Below are positions 7,869 to 12,429 of a stretch of 12,429 nucleotides of DNA, piece by piece. The first letter of the stretch is position 1. Each line of letters opens with the position of its first letter. The stretch is from positions 1 through 12,429 of the forward strand of contig JAFGUM010000139.1 in assembly GCA_016938515.1 (NCBI GenBank). The letters run 5' to 3'. The position numbers and the translations under genes were made by a program. The DNA comes from Spirochaetales bacterium (GTDB lineage Bacteria; Spirochaetota; Spirochaetia; Treponematales; UBA12059). The notes beneath the pieces were generated by a model. It was given only the letters and a program-made list of their open reading frames with translations. It was not told the origin of the DNA and made no database searches.

Positions 7869-7877
7869 ACCTTCCTA

Positions 7878-9320
7878 TCAGAGCAGGGACGCTAGCCCGT
7901 CGGCCATGGGGCCGATCATCTGCGACAAGGTCGGCAGGAGCAGGGCTCCAAACACGACCAGAGCGGTAAACAGCGCTACCGCGGCGAGGGCTGGCCAGTC
8001 CATATCGGCTCGCGCTGGGGAGCCAGACGCCGCGGGTGCGAACAGGACGCGCAGCACGCGGAACAGGTACACGGTTTCGAGCACGGTGCCGAACAGGATT
8101 ACCGCGACACCGAGCCACGCCGTAAAGCCACCCGCGGCGCCAGCGGCTGACAGCACCTGGAACTTGGTAAAGAAGCCGAGCAGTGGCGGCGCTCCCACGA
8201 GGGAAAGCGCGGCGAAGCCGAACAGGGCGGCCGACACGGGCATACGGTGGCCAAGGCCAGCGTAGTCGGCTATCAGCCTGCTGCCAGTGCGCACAATAAA
8301 GTAGCCGGCTATGAGGAACAGCGCGGATTTGGCCCCGGCGTGCATCAGCAGATGTTGCAGGCCAGCCTGCGCACCCGCCTGCGTTCCCAGGGAGAACGCG
8401 AACAGCATGATGCCTATCTGGCTGATGCTGGAGTACGCCAGCATGCGCTTGAGGTCTTTCTGCCCGAAGGCGGCCATCTCTCCCACTATAACGCCCGCTA
8501 TCGCGACTACCCGCACGAGCGGCAGCGTGTCTACCGCGGCGAAGGCCGTGTTGAGCACGCGGAAAGCAACCACGAGCGCTAGCTCAATGACGAAACCGGA
8601 CAGGATGGCGCTGATGGAACTAGGTGCGGACGAGTGCGCGTCGGGTAGCCAGGTGTTTACCGGGAATATCGCGGCTTCAACGCCTACGCCGAACAGGAAG
8701 GTTACCGCCGCGAAGGCTACGTAGCCCCTTGGGGCCGTGGCCAGAGCCGTGGCTACGTCTGCCATGGCCAGGCTGCCGGCGACCCTGTACACCAGCGCTA
8801 TCGACACGAGCAGGAACGTAGAGCCAATGGAACCGAGCACCATGTACTTGAATGATGCTTCCAGTGCCGCTCCATCCTGCTCCCACGATACGAGAATGTA
8901 CGATGAGATACAGAGAATCTCGAAGAACACGAACAGGTTGAAGATGTCTCTGGTTAGCACGAGTCCGAACGCCGACGTCAGCAGAATCATGACTACGGTG
9001 TAGTAGCGAACTTCGTGATGGCCTTTCTTCATATATGAAGAGGAGTACAGTACGACGAGGGCTGCGCTGACAGCCACTAGAATGGCCATGCCAGCGCCGA
9101 GCGCGTCGATGCTCAGCGGAATGCCAAGCGGCGCTGGGATGGATGCTACCAGAATGGGCTGGGCTGCTCCCAGCGTGTAGGGTAGCCACGACAGGCCGAG
9201 CCAAGCCAGCCCGATGGGAACGAGCAGCGATAGCCCCAGGGCTATGACGCGGCTGTTGAACAGTATCATGATGAAGGCCGCTGACAGGGGCGCGATTATA
9301 AAGAGCATCGGGCTTACCAT
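7878..9320 (-). CDS. MrpD/MbhH-type antiporter-like subunit
   Basis: A 480-residue membrane protein with about 14 hydrophobic segments, of the same antiporter family as NuoM/NuoN and MrpD. Landmarks are FFEILCISSYILVSWE (132-147) with TM5 glutamate E134, FPVNTWLPDAHSSAPSSISA (219-238), the lysine-bearing helix with H327 and K331 (MHAGAKSALF), and PPLLGFFTKFQVL (378-390) with K386. It should move Na+ or H+ in step with electron transfer. The positions usually held by lysines on TM7 and TM8 are glutamates here (E215, E246). The start overlaps the MrpC-like gene by 7 bases. It lacks the long C-terminal extension of the next gene, so it corresponds to H and its neighbour to H'. Confidence 0.93.
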   Translation of the reverse strand: MVSPMLFIIAPLSAAFIMILFNSRVIALGLSLLVPIGLAWLGLSWLPYTLGAAQPILVASIPAPLGIPLSIDALGAGMAILVAVSAALVVLYSSSYMKKGHHEVRYYTVVMILLTSAFGLVLTRDIFNLFVFFEILCISSYILVSWEQDGAALEASFKYMVLGSIGSTFLLVSIALVYRVAGSLAMADVATALATAPRGYVAFAAVTFLFGVGVEAAIFPVNTWLPDAHSSAPSSISAILSGFVIELALVVAFRVLNTAFAAVDTLPLVRVVAIAGVIVGEMAAFGQKDLKRMLAYSSISQIGIMLFAFSLGTQAGAQAGLQHLLMHAGAKSALFLIAGYFIVRTGSRLIADYAGLGHRMPVSAALFGFAALSLVGAPPLLGFFTKFQVLSAAGAAGGFTAWLGVAVILFGTVLETVYLFRVLRVLFAPAASGSPARADMDWPALAAVALFTALVVFGALLLPTLSQMIGPMADGLASLL

Positions 9321-9667
9321 TTGAGCCCCCTTAGCCTGGATGCGTCCACGGTGCCGTGGTGCGCGTATATGCGCATCACCAGGGTAAGCATCAGCGCTGT
9401 TACGCCAAAGCCTATTACTATGGCCGTAAGGACGAGTGCCTGCGGCACGGGGTCGACCATCGTGCCAGCTGACTGGCCCGCGGCAAAAATGGGTACCCGG
9501 CCGCCTTCGACGTAGCCGATCGTTACCAGGAGCAGGTTGATGCCCACGTCGGCAATATTGAGCCCGATGACGACGCGGATCAGGTTGCGCTGGCTCAGCA
9601 CCGCGTACAGGCCTATGACTATCAGCGCAAACGACGTTATATACAGAATCTGGGCTGTGCTGATCAT
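9314..9667 (-). CDS. mrpC: MrpC/MnhC-type subunit (NuoK family)
   Basis: A small membrane protein of 117 residues with three hydrophobic helices, the usual NuoK/MrpC size and shape. The hallmark DPVPQALVLTAIVIGFG (residues 72-88) is near-identical to the conserved third-helix region of MrpC/MnhC/MbhG proteins. The first two helices (about 5-24 and 29-51) carry GLNIADVGINLLLV, matching the family. In Mrp and Mbh complexes this subunit sits next to the MrpD-type subunit and helps form the ion path. It overlaps the preceding gene by 4 bases and the following MrpD-like gene by 7, as is usual for mrp operons. The symbol is by homology only, since here the gene belongs to a larger redox complex. 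Confidence 0.93.
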   Translation of the reverse strand: MISTAQILYITSFALIVIGLYAVLSQRNLIRVVIGLNIADVGINLLLVTIGYVEGGRVPIFAAGQSAGTMVDPVPQALVLTAIVIGFGVTALMLTLVMRIYAHHGTVDASRLRGLKW

Positions 9668-10398
9668 GAGCGCCCCTCTTCCTTTCCTGATTCGTGACCT
9701 GGAGCCTCGGTCAGAACCGATACGACGGTAGTCAGCTCGCTGGCTACCTTTATGCCCACCATCGCGTAGATGAAGGGTATAAAGCCAGCGCTCAGCAGCG
9801 TCAGGTATTCACCTTTGGGCAGCGTGTTGGTGAGGAACGACAGTTCACTACCCAGGAAGCCAAGCGCTCCCAGGCCTATGAAGCCCAGTCCCGCGGCTCC
9901 CTCGAGAATTGACAGCAGGCGGTGCGGCATGCGCGCGCTCTGGCCCGTAAGAATGAGAATAAAGACAGCCGTGGCGATAAGGACGCCGCCGGGGAAGCCG
10001 CCACCGGGGGACAGGTGGCCGTGGGCGACTATATACACGCCTACGAGCACTATAAACGGCATGAGGAGCCGTCCGCCGTACTGCAGGATAAAGCCGCCAT
10101 CATCGTCCGCGAACATGGAACGGAATACGTCGTCGCGGAAGCCCGACGCCAGTATCGCGACGCCGAGGGCGCTGACGAACAGCACTGTTACCTCTCCCAG
10201 AGTATCGAGACCGCGGTACTGCACGACGATGGCCGTAACAACGTTGGCCGAGCCGCTCGTAGTTCTGGAATCTTCAATTATTGCCGCGCCAACAGAATCG
10301 AGAGCGGTCGGTGTGGTCGCGTTGAAGAGCCCGGGCACCAGCGAAACCAGGTAGAGTACGAAGCCGCCCATGAGCAACAATCCGGTAAGTTTACGCAC
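9664..10398 (-). CDS. Fused MbhE-MrpB (MnhB) subunit
   Basis: The 244 residues join two units that are separate genes in the Pyrococcus Mbh hydrogenase. Residues about 1-95 contain NVVTAIVVQYRGLDTLGE (52-69), the signature of MbhE and of the MrpA C-terminal end. Residues about 105-230 are an MnhB domain, with GHLSPGGGFPGG (127-138) and VGIKVASE (214-221). The tail (231-244) is charged and likely cytoplasmic. The fused form is what I recall for MbxF of the Mbx/Mbs complex, and it makes a 13-gene operon out of the 14-gene Mbh plan. The start overlaps the MbhD-like gene by 8 bases. The protein is integral to the membrane, with about six hydrophobic segments, and is part of the Na+/H+ antiporter-like module. 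Confidence 0.92.
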   Translation of the reverse strand: MRKLTGLLLMGGFVLYLVSLVPGLFNATTPTALDSVGAAIIEDSRTTSGSANVVTAIVVQYRGLDTLGEVTVLFVSALGVAILASGFRDDVFRSMFADDDGGFILQYGGRLLMPFIVLVGVYIVAHGHLSPGGGFPGGVLIATAVFILILTGQSARMPHRLLSILEGAAGLGFIGLGALGFLGSELSFLTNTLPKGEYLTLLSAGFIPFIYAMVGIKVASELTTVVSVLTEAPGHESGKEEGRS

Positions 10399-10711
10399 GC
10401 GGCACCTCCAGCGTTGAGCGGGTCACAGCGCTGCTCTCGTCCGCGGCGTTTTTTGGCGCGTCGTCATCGGCGCACGCGGCGTTGCGCGTGCGGTACAGCG
10501 CCAGAACGAATACTACGGTGGTAAGCGCGGAGCCTATGGCTGCTTCGGTGATGGCCACGTCCGGCGCGGCCACCAGTACGAAGAGCAGCGCCGCGAACAG
10601 GCTGAGCGTAGACAGGATGATGACAGCTGAAGCCAGCGAACGGCTGAACACCGCGGCCAGCGCCATCAACACCAGCAGCACGCTGATGGCCAGAACTATC
10701 CAGGTGGTCAT
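10391..10711 (-). CDS. MbhD-like subunit (DUF4040 / MrpA C-terminal domain type)
   Basis: A 106-residue membrane protein with three helices (about 4-21, 26-48 and 56-73). APDVAITEAAIGSAL (49-63) is the conserved region of MbhD and of the matching domain of MrpA, including the membrane glutamate E56. The last 30 residues are hydrophilic, contain one cysteine and are probably outside the membrane. In Mrp antiporters this domain is part of MrpA. Here, as in Mbh and Mbx, it stands alone and the NuoL-like part of MrpA is encoded elsewhere. The gene overlaps the MrpG gene by 4 bases and the fused MbhE-MrpB gene by 8. Confidence 0.9.
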   Translation of the reverse strand: MTTWIVLAISVLLVLMALAAVFSRSLASAVIILSTLSLFAALLFVLVAAPDVAITEAAIGSALTTVVFVLALYRTRNAACADDDAPKNAADESSAVTRSTLEVPRA

Positions 10712-11031
10712 TCCGCGGCCTCCTTGCTTTTGAGGTCGTCGCGTACGCTCACGGGAGCCAGTGGGATACCCGCTTTATACGCGCTACGCGCTATGGTGCT
10801 TGACGAGATGGGGTTGGCCAGCGCTATGAAGACTATGACCAGCACTGCTTTGGTCGCCAGACCCGGAGCCAGGAACGCGCTGCCGAGCAGTACGCTCATC
10901 GCGCCGAGGGTCGTTGCCTTGGTACCGGCTTGCAGCCTGTTGTATACGTCTGGCATGCGCAGCAGCCCGAGGCCGCCGAGTACGAGGAAGGCGCTGCCCA
11001 GAAGGACAAGAACGTTGCCCGCTATGGTCAT
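10708..11031 (-). CDS. mrpG: MrpG/MnhG-type subunit
   Basis: A 107-residue membrane protein with three helices. The hallmark RMPDVYNRLQAGTKATTLG (residues 25-43) is the conserved loop of MnhG/PhaG proteins. A short basic-acidic tail follows the last helix (about 82-107). In Mrp and Mbh complexes MrpG packs with MrpE and MrpF at the end of the membrane arm. It overlaps both neighbours by 4 bases (ATGA), which suggests coupled translation at fixed ratios. Length and motif are normal for the family. Confidence 0.94.
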   Translation of the reverse strand: MTIAGNVLVLLGSAFLVLGGLGLLRMPDVYNRLQAGTKATTLGAMSVLLGSAFLAPGLATKAVLVIVFIALANPISSSTIARSAYKAGIPLAPVSVRDDLKSKEAAE

Positions 11032-11282
11032 TTCATCACCCCCATGAGGAACCTGGCTATCATGACCACGCCAATGAAGCCCAGGATAACGTTGACTATG
11101 GCTACATCCATAAAGAAGGAACTGTCCGCCATAACGCTGTAGACGGCCAGAAACGCCGTTGAGACGATAGCCAGCACATCAGAGGCTACCAGGCGGTCGA
11201 ACGACGTTGGCCCCCGCAGCAGACGCACTATGGTCAGCAGGGCGGCCAGCCCGATGAGCGCGAGCGATATGGTCATGATCAT
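11028..11282 (-). CDS. mrpF: MrpF/MnhF-type subunit
   Basis: An 84-residue protein with three membrane helices. The conserved RLLRGPTSFDRLVASD stretch (20-35) is the MnhF signature, including the membrane aspartate D35. A second aspartate, D59, lies in FFMDVAIVNVILGF. AAGGAGGT six bases upstream supports the ATG at 11282; a second ATG at 11276 (third codon) is possible but less well spaced. The start overlaps the end of mrpE by 4 bases, and the stop overlaps the start of mrpG by 4. Order E-F-G is that of both Mrp and Mbh/Mbx operons (A-B-C in Mbh naming). Confidence 0.94.
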   Translation of the reverse strand: MIMTISLALIGLAALLTIVRLLRGPTSFDRLVASDVLAIVSTAFLAVYSVMADSSFFMDVAIVNVILGFIGVVMIARFLMGVMK

Positions 11283-11776
11283 TCCATGACCTCCTTGAGC
11301 GTGTTTTCAAACCCGCTGACTATGGCTTTTGTCGCCGCGTCCGCGTCCTGCCCCTGCACGTCTATCCAGTGGATAAACATGCGGTCATCGCGTACGTCGA
11401 GCGTCAGTGTGCCGGGGGTCAGCGTGATGGAGTTTGCCAGCATCAACTTGCCCAGCGAAGAGCGCATACCCGTTCTAACCTCAACGATGCCAGGCCGTAT
11501 CGGCAACGAGGGGCGTAGCACGCGCGAAGCGACGTCGAGGTTCGCCTTGACCAATTCCCGCAGGAAAATAAAGAAATAGGCTATCGCCGAAACGATGGCC
11601 CTGGGCGTAAACCGTATGCCGGCAAATACACCCCACAGGTTACGAACCGCCAGTGCGACGATCGCTACCGCCAATCCACCGATCAGAAGCTCATCGGAAC
11701 TGGTACTCGCGGTTACGAGAACCCATACGATGGCTAGCGAAACGATGAGATACGGTAATCCGCTTCTCGGTTTCAT
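11279..11776 (-). CDS. mrpE: MrpE/MnhE-type subunit, first gene of the operon
   Basis: With the start at 11776 the protein has 165 residues. Two or three N-terminal membrane segments (about 7-23, 29-50 and 59-75) are followed by FLRELVKANLDVASRVL (71-87) and a soluble domain with the family hallmark ANSITLTPGTLTLDV (114-128). That pattern is diagnostic of MnhE/MrpE, the subunit that caps the Mrp module. The ATG at 11776 is chosen because GGAGG lies four bases upstream. An ATG at 11794 would add six residues, one of whose codons lies in that GGAGG, so it is unlikely. A candidate promoter lies about 40-70 bases upstream, and this gene appears to open the 13-gene transcript. Confidence 0.93.
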   Translation of the reverse strand: MKPRSGLPYLIVSLAIVWVLVTASTSSDELLIGGLAVAIVALAVRNLWGVFAGIRFTPRAIVSAIAYFFIFLRELVKANLDVASRVLRPSLPIRPGIVEVRTGMRSSLGKLMLANSITLTPGTLTLDVRDDRMFIHWIDVQGQDADAATKAIVSGFENTLKEVME

Positions 11777-11780
11777 GGTG

Positions 11781-11785
11781 CCTCC
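11781..11785 (-). promoter_or_regulatory. Ribosome binding site for the mrpE-like gene
   Basis: GGAGG on the minus strand, followed by CACC and the ATG at 11776. It decides the start in favour of 11776 over an in-frame ATG at 11794. Confidence 0.7.
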
Positions 11786-11798
11786 ATATATCATACGA

Positions 11799-11808
11799 AT
11801 ATCGATAT
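11799..11808. promoter_or_regulatory. Palindrome in the operon leader, possible operator
   Basis: ATATCGATAT is a perfect 10-base palindrome 23 bases before the first start codon. A second imperfect palindrome, ATTAA-AC-TTAAT, lies at 11811-11822 next to the candidate -10 element. Such sites could bind a dimeric repressor, but AT-rich DNA gives short palindromes easily. Confidence 0.25.
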
Positions 11809-11817
11809 ATATTAAAC

Positions 11818-11845
11818 TTAATATGACAATAGATCATTTTTTCAA
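11818..11845 (-). promoter_or_regulatory. Candidate sigma-70-type promoter for the respiratory operon
   Basis: On the minus strand, TTGAAA (11845-11840) is followed after 16 bases by TATTAA (11823-11818). The predicted transcript start near 11811 would give a leader of about 35 bases before the ATG at 11776. The region is strikingly AT-rich compared with the genes around it. TTGTCA at 11829-11824 is an alternative -35 element, but its partner is weaker. Confidence 0.42.
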
Positions 11846-11894
11846 TTCTGTAAACGGGCAAAAAATATTAATAAGAAATGCGAGAAACCGCGTA

Positions 11895-11928
11895 GCCAGT
11901 TGACAAGCCCGCAACTTTTTACACTGGC
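11895..11928. repeat. Inverted repeat upstream of the operon promoter
   Basis: GCCAGT (11895-11900) and ACTGGC (11923-11928) form an inverted repeat; one more base pair on each side extends it to 7 bp. An inner pair, AGTTG (11898-11902) and CAACT (11912-11916), gives an alternative fold. It lies between the upstream terminator and the candidate promoter, a place where an activator might bind. It could equally be chance. Confidence 0.25.
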
Positions 11929-11967
11929 TCAATGCCCTTTCAAGGACAGCTGCTCCTCTACGGCAGC

Positions 11968-12017
11968 AAAAAAGAGCACCCCAGGATTCCTGTGCAAATG
12001 CCGGAATCGTGGGGTGC
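11968..12017 (-). terminator. Intrinsic terminator after the dihydroorotate dehydrogenase-like gene
   Basis: On the minus strand, a 15-base stem (arms 12017-12003 and 11990-11976) pairs at 14 of 15 positions with a single C-C mismatch. It encloses a 12-base loop and is followed by TC and six T residues (11973-11968). It starts six bases after the stop codon at 12024-12026. It separates the upstream gene from the respiratory operon. Confidence 0.9.
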
Positions 12018-12023
12018 GGGAGC

Positions 12024-12429
12024 TTACTCCGAGGCTCCGCCGTAGGTCTTCATATAGTGGAACCGCTCCAGGGCACCGCGATTGTCCCCCGCGTTGGCCG
12101 CGAGCATCCCCCTGAAATCGTCCAGGGTGGAGTAGCCGTGTGCGTCCATCCATGTGGTTAGTTCGGCGTTCATCTCCGTGATGCGCTTGACGCCGTGCCG
12201 GTACAGAGCGCTTACAACCTCAACCGCGGGGGAACCCGCCAAGAGCATTTTGATGACACCCTGGCCATCGTGAATGCCGGATGACCCAATGAGGGGCAGA
12301 GCCGTTTTTCCGGACAGCAGCGAGACCCAGCGTAGCGGTAGTGTATACTCGCCAGGTTGGCTGAAAATGTCCGCGGATCGTACCGACAGCTTCTCGGTGT
12401 CGATGTCGGGGGAATAGTACCGGTTGAAC
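12024..12429 (-). CDS. Dihydroorotate dehydrogenase-like flavoprotein, C-terminal part (runs off right edge)
   Basis: The last 134 residues of a TIM-barrel flavoenzyme of the dihydroorotate dehydrogenase family; the start lies beyond position 12429. The visible part begins FNRYYSPDIDTEKLSV. LPLIGSSGIHDGQGVIKMLL and the following AGSPAVEVVSALYRHG correspond to the FMN phosphate-binding loops of the PyrD family. The end is typical of the PyrD-like group often annotated as dihydroorotate dehydrogenase-like (ELTTWMDAHGYSTLDDFRG). From memory, such genes are often found beside pyruvate:ferredoxin oxidoreductase (nifJ), in which case the gene would not serve pyrimidine synthesis. The window does not reach far enough to test this. 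A strong terminator follows six bases after the stop codon. Confidence 0.85.
   Translation of the reverse strand, partial: FNRYYSPDIDTEKLSVRSADIFSQPGEYTLPLRWVSLLSGKTALPLIGSSGIHDGQGVIKMLLAGSPAVEVVSALYRHGVKRITEMNAELTTWMDAHGYSTLDDFRGMLAANAGDNRGALERFHYMKTYGGASE

Noticed and set aside
7878..11776. Stand-alone Mrp Na+/H+ antiporter operon
   Set aside because: It continues without a break into redox subunits, and the MrpA parts are split as in Mbh/Mbx, so it is the membrane module of a larger complex.
11899..11930. Plus-strand promoter starting with TTGACA at 11900
   Set aside because: No -10 element at proper spacing, and no plus-strand gene downstream.
11900..12153. Short open frames around the terminator (both strands)
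   Set aside because: They cross the terminator hairpin or overlap the dihydroorotate dehydrogenase-like gene in another frame and lack a ribosome binding site.

Overview
The window is dominated by one 13-gene operon on the minus strand, read from about 11776 down to 480. It encodes a membrane-bound, ion-translocating respiratory complex of the Mrp/Mbh/complex I superfamily. Genes overlap by 4-8 bases or are separated by 9-15 bases, good Shine-Dalgarno sites precede several starts, and factor-independent terminators lie on both flanks. These features indicate a bacterium. The genes are GC-rich and the proteins are of strictly anaerobic type. Chloroflexota (Dehalococcoidia-like) is a guess only; nothing here fixes the taxon.

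Layout from right to left, in transcription order: (a) 12429-12024, the 3' end of a dihydroorotate-dehydrogenase-like gene, followed by a strong terminator (12017-11968). (b) An AT-rich intergenic region with a candidate promoter and palindromes (about 11930-11777). (c) An Mrp-like antiporter module: MrpE, MrpF, MrpG, MbhD-like, a fused MbhE-MrpB protein, MrpC and MrpD. (d) A second, NuoL-like antiporter subunit (H'). (e) A complex I/hydrogenase-like module: NuoH-, NuoB-, NuoC- and NuoD-like subunits. (f) A 748-residue final subunit that joins a two-cluster NuoI/MbhN-type ferredoxin to an NfnL/GltD-type flavin and NAD(P)H oxidoreductase, plus an unrecognised C-terminal tail. (g) A terminator (468-421), then the start of an MFS permease gene running off the left edge.

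The order A B C D (EF) G H H' M J K L N matches what I recall of the archaeal Mbx/Mbs operon of Pyrococcus, which is involved in sulfane sulfur reduction. Two things differ from a plain hydrogenase or a plain Mbs. First, the large subunit keeps three of the four nickel-ligand cysteines of [NiFe] hydrogenases and ends like a NuoD. Second, the peripheral ferredoxin subunit carries a built-in NAD(P)H/FAD module. The likely job, by inference, is electron transfer between NAD(P)H and/or ferredoxin and an unidentified acceptor, coupled to Na+ or H+ movement through the two antiporter subunits and the Mrp-like module.

No RNA genes, CRISPR arrays, insertion sequences or phage genes were seen.
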